In this document: positions 1-10,200 of the stretch, in pieces
How positions within the stretch are numbered: position 1 is the first letter of the stretch
Layout of the letters: every line of letters begins with the position of its first letter
Source: Spirochaetales bacterium
GTDB lineage: Bacteria; Spirochaetota; Spirochaetia; DSM-2461
Direction: 5' to 3'
Assembly: GCA_028533045.1 (NCBI GenBank)
Contig: JAQQAP010000037.1
Span: 186,001-250,000, forward strand
DNA length: 64,000 nt
The notes under the pieces: model-generated
Seen by the model: the letters and a program-made list of their open reading frames with translations, nothing else
Database searches by the model: none
Told to the model about the DNA's origin: nothing
Program-made: the position numbers and the translations under genes

Positions 1-492
1 GAGGGTCCTATGCTTGAGGGCCATCACGTCATTCTTGTCTTCTTCCAGGGCCAGGACTTCCAGGGGAGATCCCATAAGATCATCCTTCTTAACACCAAGG
101 GAATTATACCTCATAACCTTGTAGGGATTGGGAAGATCGGAAAAAAGGGCCTTGTTATCGTGTTCGATATTTACGGTCCTGCCATGATAGGGTTGGGTAC
201 GATCGACAGTCACACCATAAAAATAGGCAAGAAACTGCATGCCCAAACATATGCCCAGGTAGGGAATCTCTTCCTTTATTATAACCGTTTCAAAAAAGTC
301 ATTTAAAAGCCCTGTTTCCTCCGGTGTGCCCGGTCCGGGAGAGACAATGATTCCGTCCCATTTTTCTCGGTAAATATTCTTATCCCGATTTCTCATTATC
401 ACTATTTTATAGTCCGGTCGAACCATTTGTAATAGATGAAGGAGGTTATGGGTGAAGGAGTCGTAATTATCAAGGAGAAGTAGTTTTTTCAT
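1..492 (-). CDS. Class I glutamine amidotransferase, TrpG/PabA type (partial)
   Basis: This is the glutaminase subunit of an anthranilate or aminodeoxychorismate synthase. It releases ammonia from glutamine for the chorismate-using partner subunit. Translation from the ATG at 492 shows the family landmarks in order: DNYDSF at residues 8-13, the oxyanion-loop motif SPGPGTP at 51-57, and the nucleophile elbow GICLGMQ with Cys82. The frame is open for 164 residues and runs off the left edge, so the His-x-Glu pair of the triad lies outside the window. The ATG follows the stop of the upstream PilZ gene by 5 bp, which suggests one leftward transcript. TrpG and PabA cannot be told apart from this piece, and no partner subunit is visible. 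Confidence 0.9.
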   Translation of the reverse strand, partial: MKKLLLLDNYDSFTHNLLHLLQMVRPDYKIVIMRNRDKNIYREKWDGIIVSPGPGTPEETGLLNDFFETVIIKEEIPYLGICLGMQFLAYFYGVTVDRTQPYHGRTVNIEHDNKALFSDLPNPYKVMRYNSLGVKKDDLMGSPLEVLALEEDKNDVMALKHRTL

Positions 493-497
493 TTAAA

Positions 498-1676
498 TTA
501 GTTTGCTTTAGAAAAGAGTGATTGTACCTTTCCCAGAGGAGTAAGAGGAATGGAGGCGTCGATGAGTTTGCTATCCCCCCCATTGGGAAGGCTGCGGCTG
601 CGGTCATTTCCGCCCATCTTTTTAAAGTCATGAACAATACGATCAATCCTTCTTCTATCCTCTTTGGGGATAGGCGTAAATTCAGCTCCCAGACTACAGG
701 ATGGCTTTCCCAGTCTTGACCAGACAATTTGTGCCGGTAAGGGGCGCTCAATTCCAGAATTTTTCTGTAATGAGAGGATGTGGGGAAGCTCCAGAGTCAA
801 CTCTCTCTTTTTCGTAAGTCTTTCACCGTCTTCTAGGACAACGCAGAAACCGGTTTTGGAGATGTTCTCCAGATGGCCATGAATTCTGCCTTCCCCTTTT
901 ACAGCCGGTCCGTCAATATAGATGTAAAAAGGATTGGTATAGCGTTTGTGCTTTCTTTTGTTTTGGGACGCGTTAATGTCTCCGTGGTAATACTTCAGTA
1001 ACTCAATCAATTCCTTAAGGCCCCGTCCTTCTATAAGGCTTACCTCCCTAAAAAGAATTCCCCATCCTTGAACGGGGGAGTGAGAACCGCGTACCACTTC
1101 TCCTTTAAGGGTGAGGTAGAGGTTATTAATACTGATTTCAAGGGTATAAATCTTTCCCAGGGGCACTTCTCTTTTCGTAGCCAGGAAGCAACCTCCCCGG
1201 GATATGTCGGAAATAGGTAATATGAAGCTGTTATCGTCATCTTTGATCTGGCATTGAAAATTCAACTCGTAGCGTTTTTCCGCTTCCCACCACCGCAAAC
1301 GGGGATTGAAATAGGGAGCAATGAGTTCTTTTCGAAAGAGAAGAGCCGCAGCTCCGCTCATAAAGAGAATATAGAGGAGCAACGTAATGGGGGTATGTGA
1401 AGAATCGCTAAGATAGCCTTTGATATGGGAAGCAATAAGGTAGACTGAGGAAAAGAGGAATCCCCACCAACCCCATTTCCTTACACTAAAAAGGCAGAGG
1501 GAGATAAACGCACAGAGACCAAGAGTTACCAGGTTAGTTAGAGAAAGACTTTCTAAAATAAGGCCCGGGCTGGTCAGAGGACCCTGCCCGTTATAGGCGG
1601 AGAAAAGAAGGAGGGCAGGAGGAGATAAAAGATAAATCAGACAAAGTAGAATAATGATTCTAGGTTTGTAAGGCAT
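498..1676 (-). CDS. Membrane protein with two PilZ domains
   Basis: This is a probable c-di-GMP-responsive membrane protein of 392 residues. The first 112 residues contain four hydrophobic segments (about 5-25, 42-64, 68-85, 95-112). Two PilZ-type domains follow, at about 130-215 and 236-345. The second keeps both parts of the c-di-GMP signature, RKHKR (RxxxR) and NISKTG (D/NxSxxG). The first has DISRGG but no RxxxR pair, so it may not bind ligand. The start ATG is preceded by GGAGAAG. It is the first gene of a leftward pair with the amidotransferase. PilZ proteins commonly control motility or surface properties. The output of this one is unknown. Confidence 0.85.
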   Translation of the reverse strand: MPYKPRIIILLCLIYLLSPPALLLFSAYNGQGPLTSPGLILESLSLTNLVTLGLCAFISLCLFSVRKWGWWGFLFSSVYLIASHIKGYLSDSSHTPITLLLYILFMSGAAALLFRKELIAPYFNPRLRWWEAEKRYELNFQCQIKDDDNSFILPISDISRGGCFLATKREVPLGKIYTLEISINNLYLTLKGEVVRGSHSPVQGWGILFREVSLIEGRGLKELIELLKYYHGDINASQNKRKHKRYTNPFYIYIDGPAVKGEGRIHGHLENISKTGFCVVLEDGERLTKKRELTLELPHILSLQKNSGIERPLPAQIVWSRLGKPSCSLGAEFTPIPKEDRRRIDRIVHDFKKMGGNDRSRSLPNGGDSKLIDASIPLTPLGKVQSLFSKAN

Positions 1677-1689
1677 AAGGGCTTCTCCG

Positions 1690-1718
1690 TTGAAATAATG
1701 TGATTTCCAGATTATGGT
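1690..1718 (+). promoter_or_regulatory. Possible promoter of the sppA operon
   Basis: TTGAAA (1690-1695), a 17-bp spacer and TATGGT (1713-1718) point rightward. They lie next to and opposite the leftward promoter, so the two polymerases would compete. The 5' leader to the sppA start would be about 100 nt. Confidence 0.4.
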
Positions 1719-1719
1719 T

Positions 1720-1748
1720 ATTATAGAATAAAAGCTAAATCTTGTCCT
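1720..1748 (-). promoter_or_regulatory. Promoter of the PilZ gene
   Basis: On the minus strand, AGGACA (1743-1748) is followed after 17 bp by a perfect TATAAT (1720-1725). This lies about 45 bp upstream of the PilZ start codon. The -35 box matches 4 of 6 consensus bases. Confidence 0.5.
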
Positions 1749-1828
1749 TAGAATTTGATTTGATACACCATTTTTATTTGAGACGACCTGTCTATAAGAT
1801 GATTAGGCCTGTCTGTTTAGAAGGATAT

Positions 1829-3658
1829 ATGGTATCGTGGAGTAGCATGTTTAAGTTTTTCAGAAAAGTCTTTTCCCTCTTTGGTCTTATCAAGAAAATT
1901 ATCACAGGTCTTATTTTTTGGGTAATTCTTGTAATTTTCATCGTAGCAATGTTTTACAATCCTTCTCCCAAGGTAAGAGAGGGCGAAGTCCTTGTTCTGG
2001 CCCCCCAAGGCCGTGTGGTGGATGAGTACAGTAAAGCTCCTTTTGAGAGGGAGATGGACGCTTACCTGGGAGAGCCTCCGGAGGAATCCCTATTAAGTGA
2101 TTTAAAGTGGTGTTTGGCACAAGCCGCTTACGATGAGCGTATAAGTGCTGTATTACTTGATCTTTCCGGTTTCTGGGGCGGGGGAACGGCCAATATTTCC
2201 GAGCTGTCCCAATCCATGGAAGAGTATAAACTTTCCGGTAAACCGCTCTATTGTTTTGCTCCCTACTTGAGTCAGAGCGCTCTTTCCCTTGCCTCTCTGG
2301 CCAATGAAGTCGTTTTGGATCCCATGGGGGAAGTCTTTCTTCAAGGCTACGGTTCCTACCGGGCCTATATGAAAGAGGGGCTGGATGATTGGGGGATAAC
2401 GGCACATATCTACAGGGCCGGAGAAAACAAGGATTTTGTGGCACCCTATCTTCATGACTCAATGACTACGAGCGAACGAAACGCTATGAGTTTCTGGATG
2501 GATGATTTGTGGGGCGGGTGGTTGAGTCTTACCGCCCATAATTGCGGCATCCCCAGGGAGACTTTGGAACATTACAGTAATAATTACGGAAGTCTTTTAC
2601 AGAGTACGAAACTTTCGCCAGCTCAATTGGCCATGGACAAGGGGCTGATCGATTCTATTATGACCTATGATGATTATAATCGGGAGATGATAAGCCGATT
2701 CGGCCTGGATGATTCGGGTGTCGGCTTTAGTCAGACATATTGGCTCGATTATATGGCCCGTGAAGCCGGTTCGCTTCCGGCCCTTTCCGGGGAGCCTAAA
2801 ATAGCCCTTCTCACTCTCTCCGGAGAGATCCTTTATGGTGAGGGAGACTGGTCCCGTATTGGGAGTTTTCAAGCTGAATTAATCCTTGACGAGATTCTGA
2901 ATGATCCCGATGTGGTAGCTCTTGTTCTACGGATTAACTCTCCCGGAGGCAGCGCCGCCGGTGCGGAAATGATTCGCCGTAAGTTGGAGCGTTTTCAGGA
3001 TTACGGTATCCCCGTTTACGCCTCCATAGGAAATATGGCTGCCAGCGGCGGCTATTGGATTGCCTGTGAGGCCGATGAAATATGGGCCTCCGAAACTTCC
3101 TTGACCGGTTCCATTGGGGTATTCAGTTTCTTTTTTACCATGGAAGATCTTCTTAAAGACAAGCTTGGAGTAACGGTAGATGGTTATGGCACCACAGCTG
3201 TGGCGGGTTCATATAACATGGGCCGTGACGTATCTTCCGAAACCAATAAAATGCTTCAGTCCGGTGTGGATCAGATTTATCGGCAGTTTCTAAACCTTGT
3301 TGCCACCAATCGGAATATTCCCCTGGCTGATGTACGTAAAGTGGCGGAAGGTCGGGTTTGGACGGGACGTCAGGCTCTGGATAATGGGTTAGTCGATACC
3401 ATAGGTACCCTTGAAGAGCTTATTCAATATGCGGCGGAAGAGTCCGACTTGGGAGGGAGTTACCAGCTGGTACAATATGATGATAATCAATTGAGTAGCT
3501 ACGGAGCCAGTTTTAACCTTATTCCCCGAATAAGTTCCCTTCTTTCTTTGCCTCCTTTGGTCCAGAATGAAATAGCACCTCTTCTTTTTCCCGAAGAGAA
3601 TCCCTTTGGGGATCCCAGACAGATAAATGCCTGGAGTGGGTATGAAGTTATACAGTAA
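1829..3658 (+). CDS. sppA: Signal peptide peptidase SppA, 67K type
   Basis: This is an inner-membrane serine/lysine protease that degrades cleaved signal peptides, built as two tandem ClpP-like domains. A single hydrophobic anchor near the N-terminus is followed by the N-terminal half carrying the probable catalytic lysine in GENKDF. The C-terminal half has the nucleophile serine in AASGGYW, preceded by NSPGGS. The length of 609 residues is close to the 618 of the E. coli enzyme. An upstream TTG at 1742 keeps the frame open. I chose the ATG at 1829 because AAGGAT stands just before it. The ATG at 1847, after GTGGAG, is also possible. The 3' end overlaps the next protease gene by 17 bp, so the two are co-translated. 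Confidence 0.92.
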   Translation: MVSWSSMFKFFRKVFSLFGLIKKIITGLIFWVILVIFIVAMFYNPSPKVREGEVLVLAPQGRVVDEYSKAPFEREMDAYLGEPPEESLLSDLKWCLAQAAYDERISAVLLDLSGFWGGGTANISELSQSMEEYKLSGKPLYCFAPYLSQSALSLASLANEVVLDPMGEVFLQGYGSYRAYMKEGLDDWGITAHIYRAGENKDFVAPYLHDSMTTSERNAMSFWMDDLWGGWLSLTAHNCGIPRETLEHYSNNYGSLLQSTKLSPAQLAMDKGLIDSIMTYDDYNREMISRFGLDDSGVGFSQTYWLDYMAREAGSLPALSGEPKIALLTLSGEILYGEGDWSRIGSFQAELILDEILNDPDVVALVLRINSPGGSAAGAEMIRRKLERFQDYGIPVYASIGNMAASGGYWIACEADEIWASETSLTGSIGVFSFFFTMEDLLKDKLGVTVDGYGTTAVAGSYNMGRDVSSETNKMLQSGVDQIYRQFLNLVATNRNIPLADVRKVAEGRVWTGRQALDNGLVDTIGTLEELIQYAAEESDLGGSYQLVQYDDNQLSSYGASFNLIPRISSLLSLPPLVQNEIAPLLFPEENPFGDPRQINAWSGYEVIQ

Positions 3659-4832
3659 AAGCCAGCTTATTCTGGCGTCTCTCTTTGTATTGGTTTTAAG
3701 TTCGGCTACAACCTTCCTGCTAAGCCACGTTATGAGTGAAAAAGAGGATTCCCCTTTAGATGCGGGAGTTTCGGTAAATCAGTATAGCCTCCCTGTTCAG
3801 AATAACTATCAAGGCAGCTATACCCCGGAAGAGCAAATTAACATTGCTATTTATGAACAGTTCAATGAGGGTGTTGTAAACATTAATACCACCGTTTTGT
3901 CTTATAATTTTTTTCTGGAAGCCGTACCTCAGGAAGGAGCCAGCGGCTCCGGTTCGATCATTGATGAAGAGGGCTATGTTCTTACTAATTATCATGTGGT
4001 TGAAGGGGCTCAGAAGGTTTATGTGAACCTGGCCGACGGGAGTCAGTATGAGGGCAAAGTCATCGGGACGGACCTGGAAAATGATCTCTCCATTATCAAG
4101 TTTGATCCCAAGGGCAAACCATTAACGGTAATTCCCTTTGGGAGTTCCTCCCATTTGAAGGTGGGGCAGAAGGTGTTGGCCATTGGGAATCCCTACGGTT
4201 TGGAACGAACCATGAGTACCGGTATCGTTTCTGCCCCGGGAAGGCCCATCAAGAATGATGACAATCTGATTATTCGGGATATGATCCAGACCGACGCCTC
4301 TATCAACCCGGGGAATTCGGGAGGTCCCCTTCTCAATACCCGGGGAGAGATGATTGGGATTACCACCATGATCTATTCCCCTTCCGGCGGATCCGTTGGG
4401 ATTGGTTTCTCCGTTCCCGTGGATACGGCCAAAAGAGTTGTGCCTGATTTGATTGAGTATGGACGTGTGCAGAGAGGCTGGATCGATATAGATCCCATTC
4501 AGCTTTTTCCCAACCTGGTCCGTTACGGGGATTTACCAGTTTCGGAAGGTATCCTGGTTTCTTCTGTCACCTCCGGCTCTCCTGCGGATAAGGCGGGATT
4601 GAGAGGAGGTTCACGGTCTAAGGCGGTACGAATCAACGCTTCCACCATCATCTATCTGGGGGGAGATATCATCGTAGGCATTGACGGAAAAAAAATCACC
4701 GGCTACAGTGACTTTTACAGCGCCCTGGAGGAGACTCGGCCGGGGGATAGGGTAACGTTGATGATTGTCAGGGGAAGAAAGACCTATGAGCTGGAGTTGA
4801 CCCTGACCGAAAGACCGGAAGGTAGGTTATAA
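3642..4832 (+). CDS. HtrA/DegQ-type serine protease with one PDZ domain
   Basis: This is an envelope quality-control protease of 396 residues. An N-terminal hydrophobic segment (about 8-30) acts as an anchor or signal. The trypsin-like domain carries the triad His118 (TNYHVVEG), Asp148 (ENDLSI) and Ser226 (PGNSGGP). One PDZ domain follows at about 280-385, containing GGDIIVGIDGKKI. An ATG lies 15 bp upstream, but the one at 3642 has GGAG at good spacing and gives a cleaner signal segment. The gene starts inside the sppA end, and its stop touches the uvrB ATG. Grouping two envelope proteases suggests a shared role in clearing damaged exported proteins. Confidence 0.92.
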   Translation: MKLYSKSQLILASLFVLVLSSATTFLLSHVMSEKEDSPLDAGVSVNQYSLPVQNNYQGSYTPEEQINIAIYEQFNEGVVNINTTVLSYNFFLEAVPQEGASGSGSIIDEEGYVLTNYHVVEGAQKVYVNLADGSQYEGKVIGTDLENDLSIIKFDPKGKPLTVIPFGSSSHLKVGQKVLAIGNPYGLERTMSTGIVSAPGRPIKNDDNLIIRDMIQTDASINPGNSGGPLLNTRGEMIGITTMIYSPSGGSVGIGFSVPVDTAKRVVPDLIEYGRVQRGWIDIDPIQLFPNLVRYGDLPVSEGILVSSVTSGSPADKAGLRGGSRSKAVRINASTIIYLGGDIIVGIDGKKITGYSDFYSALEETRPGDRVTLMIVRGRKTYELELTLTERPEGRL

Positions 4833-6830
4833 ATGGCAAAATTCAAAGTCCATTCTCCCTATGCCCCCGGGGGCGATCAGGGACAGGCTATAGAGGGCTT
4901 GTCCCGGGGGATAAATGATAAACTGGAGCGTCAGGTGCTCCTGGGTGTGACCGGTTCGGGTAAGACCTATACCATGGCCAAGGTGATTGAGCAGGTGAAT
5001 CTGCCCACCCTTATTATCTCCCACAATAAAACACTGGCAGCCCAGCTTTACCGGGAATTCTGTGATTTCTTTCCCGATAATGCGGTGGAGTACTTTGTTT
5101 CCTATTACGATTACTACCAGCCCGAGGCCTACGTGCCCTCCCGGGACCTTTATATAGAAAAGGACGCTTCCATCAACAAGGAGATTGAGCGGCTTCGGCT
5201 TTCGGCTACCACCAATCTTTTAAGCCGGAAGGATGTTATCATAGTTTCTACCGTTTCCTGTATTTACGGTTTGGGTGACCCCGAATCGTACGGGACCATG
5301 ACTATTGAGTTTAGGAAGGATGACCCTCTTAATTTTGACAAAATTATCCGCCAGCTTGTGGCCATGCAGTACGAAAGAAACGATATGACCCCCGGACCCG
5401 GTTGTTTTAGGAGAAGGGGAGAGATGCTGGAAATCTATCCGCCCAACTTCAAGAATAACAGCATTCGGATTGAGACCGAATGGGATGAAATTACGAGAAT
5501 CGGCCTGACCGATACCCTTAACGGTACTATCATTGAAGAGCTCACCGATTATACTCTCTACCCGGCCAAGCACTTTGTTGTCCCCGAGACAAACATACCC
5601 AAGGCACTGGAAAATATCCGGGTTGAACTTAAGGAACAGTTGGAGTCTTTGGAAAATCGCCAGAAAATTGTGGAAGCCCAAAGGCTCAAAACCAGGACCG
5701 AATATGATCTGGAGATGCTCGAGGAGATGGGGTATTGTTCGGGCATCGAAAACTACGCCCGCCATTTGACAGGTCGTGAAGCGGGAGACCGTCCTTCTGT
5801 TTTATTGGACTATTTTCCCAACCGCTTCCTTACTTTTATAGATGAGTCCCATGTGACTCTCCCCCAGGTGGGAGCCATGTATGAGGGGGACCGGTCCCGT
5901 AAGAACAACCTGGTTAACTTTGGATTCCGTCTTCCCTCCGCCCTGGATAACCGTCCTCTTACGGCAGACGAATTTGACAAGGTGCTAAGCCAGCGTGTTT
6001 ATGTATCGGCTACCCCCGGGGAAAGAGAGCAGAAGGAGTCACAGAATACGGTTGAACAGATTATCCGGCCCACCGGACTTCTTGATCCTATTGTTGAAGT
6101 GCGGCCTACGGACGGTCAGATGGAAGACCTTTATGGTGAGATTAACAAGCGCATTGAGCTGAATGAGCGAGTCCTTATTACAACGCTCACCAAGCGCATG
6201 GCCGAGGAGCTTACCGACTACATGCTAAGCTTGGGAATCAATACCCGCTATCTCCATTCGGAAATTGAGACCATCGAGCGGGTGGAATTGCTTCGGGACC
6301 TCCGTAAGGGGGATTACGATGTGTTGGTAGGGATCAATCTTCTTAGGGAAGGGATTGACTTGCCCGAGGTTTCCCTTACAGCCATTATGGATGCCGATAA
6401 AATCGGCTTTCTCAGATCCGAACGGTCGCTTATCCAGATTATAGGTCGTACAGCCCGTAATGAGAACGGTAAGGTAATCATGTATGCGGACAAGCACTCT
6501 CCTGCCATGGAGTCGGCCCTGAAGGAGACTTCCCGAAGAAGAGCCCTTCAGATGGAGTATAACAGGGAACATGGTATAACTCCCCAGACTATCAAGAAGG
6601 AAATACACGATATTATTTCCCGTAAGGCCGATGAAAAACAGAAGGCTCAGCAGCTTAATATTGATGCTATGAAGGATCAGACTAACCTTCTTGACCCGGC
6701 ACAGAAGAAAAAGCTGATTAGGGCCCTGGAGAAGGAGATGCTTGAGAAGGCCAAGAATCTTGAGTTTGAAGAAGCCGCCCTCCTGCGGGATGAGATTGAT
6801 AAATTGAAAGGATTGTCGAATGAAACTTAA
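4833..6830 (+). CDS. uvrB: Excinuclease ABC subunit B
   Basis: This is the damage-verifying helicase of nucleotide excision repair. It is loaded by UvrA and recruits UvrC for incision. Walker A is GVTGSGKT near residue 38, the [10 protein letters not shown] beta-hairpin segment follows, then the FIDESH Walker B region and conserved SF2 helicase motifs ending in [10 protein letters not shown]-terminal UVR coiled-coil motif (about 620-660) would contact UvrC. The length of 665 residues is close to the 673 of the E. coli protein. It starts directly on the stop of the protease gene. No LexA-type operator was looked for beyond visual inspection. Confidence 0.97.
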   Translation: MAKFKVHSPYAPGGDQGQAIEGLSRGINDKLERQVLLGVTGSGKTYTMAKVIEQVNLPTLIISHNKTLAAQLYREFCDFFPDNAVEYFVSYYDYYQPEAYVPSRDLYIEKDASINKEIERLRLSATTNLLSRKDVIIVSTVSCIYGLGDPESYGTMTIEFRKDDPLNFDKIIRQLVAMQYERNDMTPGPGCFRRRGEMLEIYPPNFKNNSIRIETEWDEITRIGLTDTLNGTIIEELTDYTLYPAKHFVVPETNIPKALENIRVELKEQLESLENRQKIVEAQRLKTRTEYDLEMLEEMGYCSGIENYARHLTGREAGDRPSVLLDYFPNRFLTFIDESHVTLPQVGAMYEGDRSRKNNLVNFGFRLPSALDNRPLTADEFDKVLSQRVYVSATPGEREQKESQNTVEQIIRPTGLLDPIVEVRPTDGQMEDLYGEINKRIELNERVLITTLTKRMAEELTDYMLSLGINTRYLHSEIETIERVELLRDLRKGDYDVLVGINLLREGIDLPEVSLTAIMDADKIGFLRSERSLIQIIGRTARNENGKVIMYADKHSPAMESALKETSRRRALQMEYNREHGITPQTIKKEIHDIISRKADEKQKAQQLNIDAMKDQTNLLDPAQKKKLIRALEKEMLEKAKNLEFEEAALLRDEIDKLKGLSNET

Positions 6831-7248
6831 AGATAGACAAAATATTATTGTAAAAGAAAATATCCCTTATAGACGCGCTGTCTCTATTGGATTCCTCTTT
6901 CTCGTTATAATTTTGGGCGGATGCGAGAAAGAACTTGCCCCGGAAAAAGAGATTATTCTTCCTCCCACCCCTATTCTTTCCAACGAAAAGAGCTGGGCTG
7001 TTGTTATTGAGTCCTATGTAAAGGTCACCGAAGAGAAAGATAAAAACAGTACCGTAAAGGCCACTCTCAGGAAGGGGGCCGTTTTGGAGATTATCTCTTC
7101 TGAACTGGAAAATGACGGTTCACAACTCTGGTATAGAGTAAAAGGTGAGACCATGGAAGGTTGGATTGGCAGCGGTTCGGTTAAGAAATTTGAAAACCTG
7201 GAACAAGCCGAGACAGCCAGTCGGGAAGCGGACAGGGTAAAAGAGTAA
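6820..7248 (+). CDS. SH3-domain lipoprotein
   Basis: This is a 142-residue lipoprotein with an unusually long N-region before the hydrophobic core and a lipobox LGGC (Cys35). Residues about 55-125 resemble a bacterial SH3 (SH3b) domain: variable polar strands, then LWYRVKGETMEGWIGSGSV. SH3b domains often bind peptidoglycan. The ligand here is unknown. The gene overlaps the uvrB end by 11 bp and is followed after 1 bp by hrpA, so it is embedded in the operon although its function appears unrelated. Confidence 0.75.
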   Translation: MKLKDRQNIIVKENIPYRRAVSIGFLFLVIILGGCEKELAPEKEIILPPTPILSNEKSWAVVIESYVKVTEEKDKNSTVKATLRKGAVLEIISSELENDGSQLWYRVKGETMEGWIGSGSVKKFENLEQAETASREADRVKE

Positions 7249-7249
7249 A

Positions 7250-10200
7250 ATGAAAGAAATTCACTATCCTCAAAATCTTCCCATTACGGAAAAACGTAAG
7301 GAAATTGTCTCCCTCATTCAGAATAATCAAGTCATAGTTCTTTCCGGAGAGACGGGAAGTGGTAAGACAACGCAAATACCCAAGTTCTGTCTTGAGGCTG
7401 GATTGGGCGGGAAGGGTAAGCAAATTGCCTGTACACAGCCCAGACGCTTAGCCGCCGTATCGGTGGCATCACGAATCGCCGAGGAGCTTCATTCCGACCT
7501 GGGTGGTCTGGTGGGTTACAAAATTCGATTTGACGAAAAGACCGGCCCCAAAACAAAAGTAAAACTTATGACCGACGGGGTTCTGCTGGCTGAAACTCAG
7601 AGCGACAAGTTGCTAAGCCACTATGATTGTATCATTGTGGATGAGGCCCATGAAAGAAGTTTGAATATTGACTTCCTTCTGGGGATACTCCGCTTGCTCA
7701 TAAAAAAGCGGAAGGATCTTAAAATCATTATCACATCCGCTACGATCGATACGAAGAAATTTTCCGAAGCCTTTGACAATGCCCCCATCATTGAAGTATC
7801 GGGAAGAACCTATCCGGTGGAGCTCCGTTACCGGCCCCCTTCCGAAGAAGAGGCGGAGAAATCCCTGGCCGAATCGGGTGCCGATGCCCTAGAGGAGATT
7901 CTTCTTGAAACCACCGGAGGGGATGTACTCATCTTTATGCCCACCGAGCAGGATATTGTGGAGTGCTGTGAGTTAATCGAAACCCGGTACAATCGCTGGC
8001 AGCTTAATGTGCTTCCCCTTTATGCCCGACTTAGCTCGGGAGAGCAGCACCGTATCTTCGAAGCTTCCACCCGCCGGAAGATTGTGGTCTCTACCAACGT
8101 GGCGGAAACATCCCTTACCATTCCCGGTATTGTTTATGTAATTGACACAGGTGTGGCACGTATTGCCCGATACACTCCCTCTACGGGGACCTTCGGGCTT
8201 CCCGTGGAAAGTGTCTCCCGTTCCAGTGCGGATCAAAGGAAGGGGCGCTGTGGTCGTATACAGGAGGGTATTTGTATTCGACTCTATTCGGAGGAGGATT
8301 ACAACGGAAGAACTCTTTACACCCCTCCGGAGGTGCTAAGAACAAACCTGGCGGAAGTCATCCTTCGTATGTTAAGCCTCAAGATTTACGACATAGAAAA
8401 CTTCCCCTTTGTCGACCCTCCCCAAAGCGCCGGTATTCGGGACGGATATAAAACCCTGGAAGAGTTACGGGCTATTCGGGAAGTGGATAATCGGGAACGG
8501 AAAAATAACCCCAAGGTCCCTAAAAAAATCAAGCTTCTCACAAAAGAAGGCTACCGTATGGCCCAACTCCCCATGGACCCGCGATTGGCCAAGATGATTC
8601 TCCAGGCCGGAAGGGAAGGCTGTGTTGATGAAGCCCTCGTCCTGGCCGGAGCTCTCTCCATACATGACCCTCGTGAACGTCCTTCGGAAAAGGCGGGAAG
8701 CGCGGACCAGAAACACGCCCGCTTCCGCCATGAGGATTCCGATTTTATTACCTTCCTGAATCTCTGGAAGGGTTGGCTCGCCATTGGGGAAGGGCAGATG
8801 AAGTTGGGAGCCCTCAAGAAGTACTGCAAGGAAAACTACCTCTCCTTTAAACGAATGCGGGAGTGGCGTGATCTTTACCGCCAATTCCGGTCCATCCTCA
8901 AAGAGGACAAGGCTTTTACAGACAATCAGTTTGCCCCCTTCAAAGGAAATGAAGAAGCCCTGTATAGCGGTATTCATAAAGCGGTACTGAGTGGTTTTCT
9001 CTCTCATATCTCCCATAAGAAAGATAAGAATATCTATGAAGCCACCCGGAAAAGGGAGACTATGATCTTCCCCGGGTCGGGACTCTTTGGGAACGGCGGG
9101 GAGTGGTTGGTGTCGGCAGAGATGGTCAGGACAAATCGGCTCTATATGCGTGTCAATGCCAAGGTAGAGGCTAAGTGGATTAGCCAGATAGGCGCTCATC
9201 TTGTAAAGAAGAAATACATAACTCCCTGGTGGGAGGATAGGAAGGGAGAAGTCCTCTGTAAGGAGGAGGAAAAGATCTTTGGCTTCCTTCTTAATAAGGA
9301 TAAGACCGTTCCCTACGGGCAGTATATGCCCCGGGAAGCGGCGGAGATGTTTATTCGCGAGGGACTTTGTGGCGACGCCAGTCTTAAGGATAGGGAGCCC
9401 GATTTTCTCAAAGCTAACAGGAAGCTTGTGAAAGATCTCTCTACCATGGAAGATAAGCTTCGAAGAAAGGATCTTATAAAAGATGGGCCTCTTCTGGAGG
9501 ACTTCTATACTCAAGTTATTAATAGGCTTAGTGGATCACTGGATAAGCCAATGGTTATCTATGATGTGCGTCAACTGAATCGTCTCATTACCCTTACCGG
9601 CGATAAAGAGCTCTACCTTAAAGAGGAAGATCTCCTTGCCTCGGACAGCTATGAGTATAATGCCCAAAACTATCCGGATTACTTTGTTCAGGATGACCGT
9701 CAGTACAGGTTCGAGTACAAGTATAATCCGGGAGAAGCGGATGACGGTGTTACCCTTCGTATTCCCAAAAGCCGCCTGGGTGAGTTGGATAAAAGTGCCA
9801 TAAGCCCCACCGTTCCCGGGAGGAACAGGGAACTGGTTACGGCCCTTCTTAAGGGATTGGCCAAGGAAAAACGGAAGCAGCTAATTCCCATAAACGCCCA
9901 TGTGGAAGAGATTCTCAAGGAGTTGGATCCCCACTCTTCCTCTCCCGTGTCGGATCAAATCATCCCCATCATCTACAAAAAATGGCAACTGGTCATACAT
10001 CAAACCGATTGGAACGAAGAGAAGATCCCCGAGTATCTTAAGGTGCGTTTTGCTCTTGAGGACAAGCGGGGTAAGATTATTAAAGCGGCCCGGGACAAAA
10101 GTATTCTTTATGAAAAGTTTGAAGAACCCCAGGTACCGGAGAAGAATCTCAAGAAGGTCAAAAGCGATTGGGAACGTCACGCCCTCAAAGACTGGAAAGG

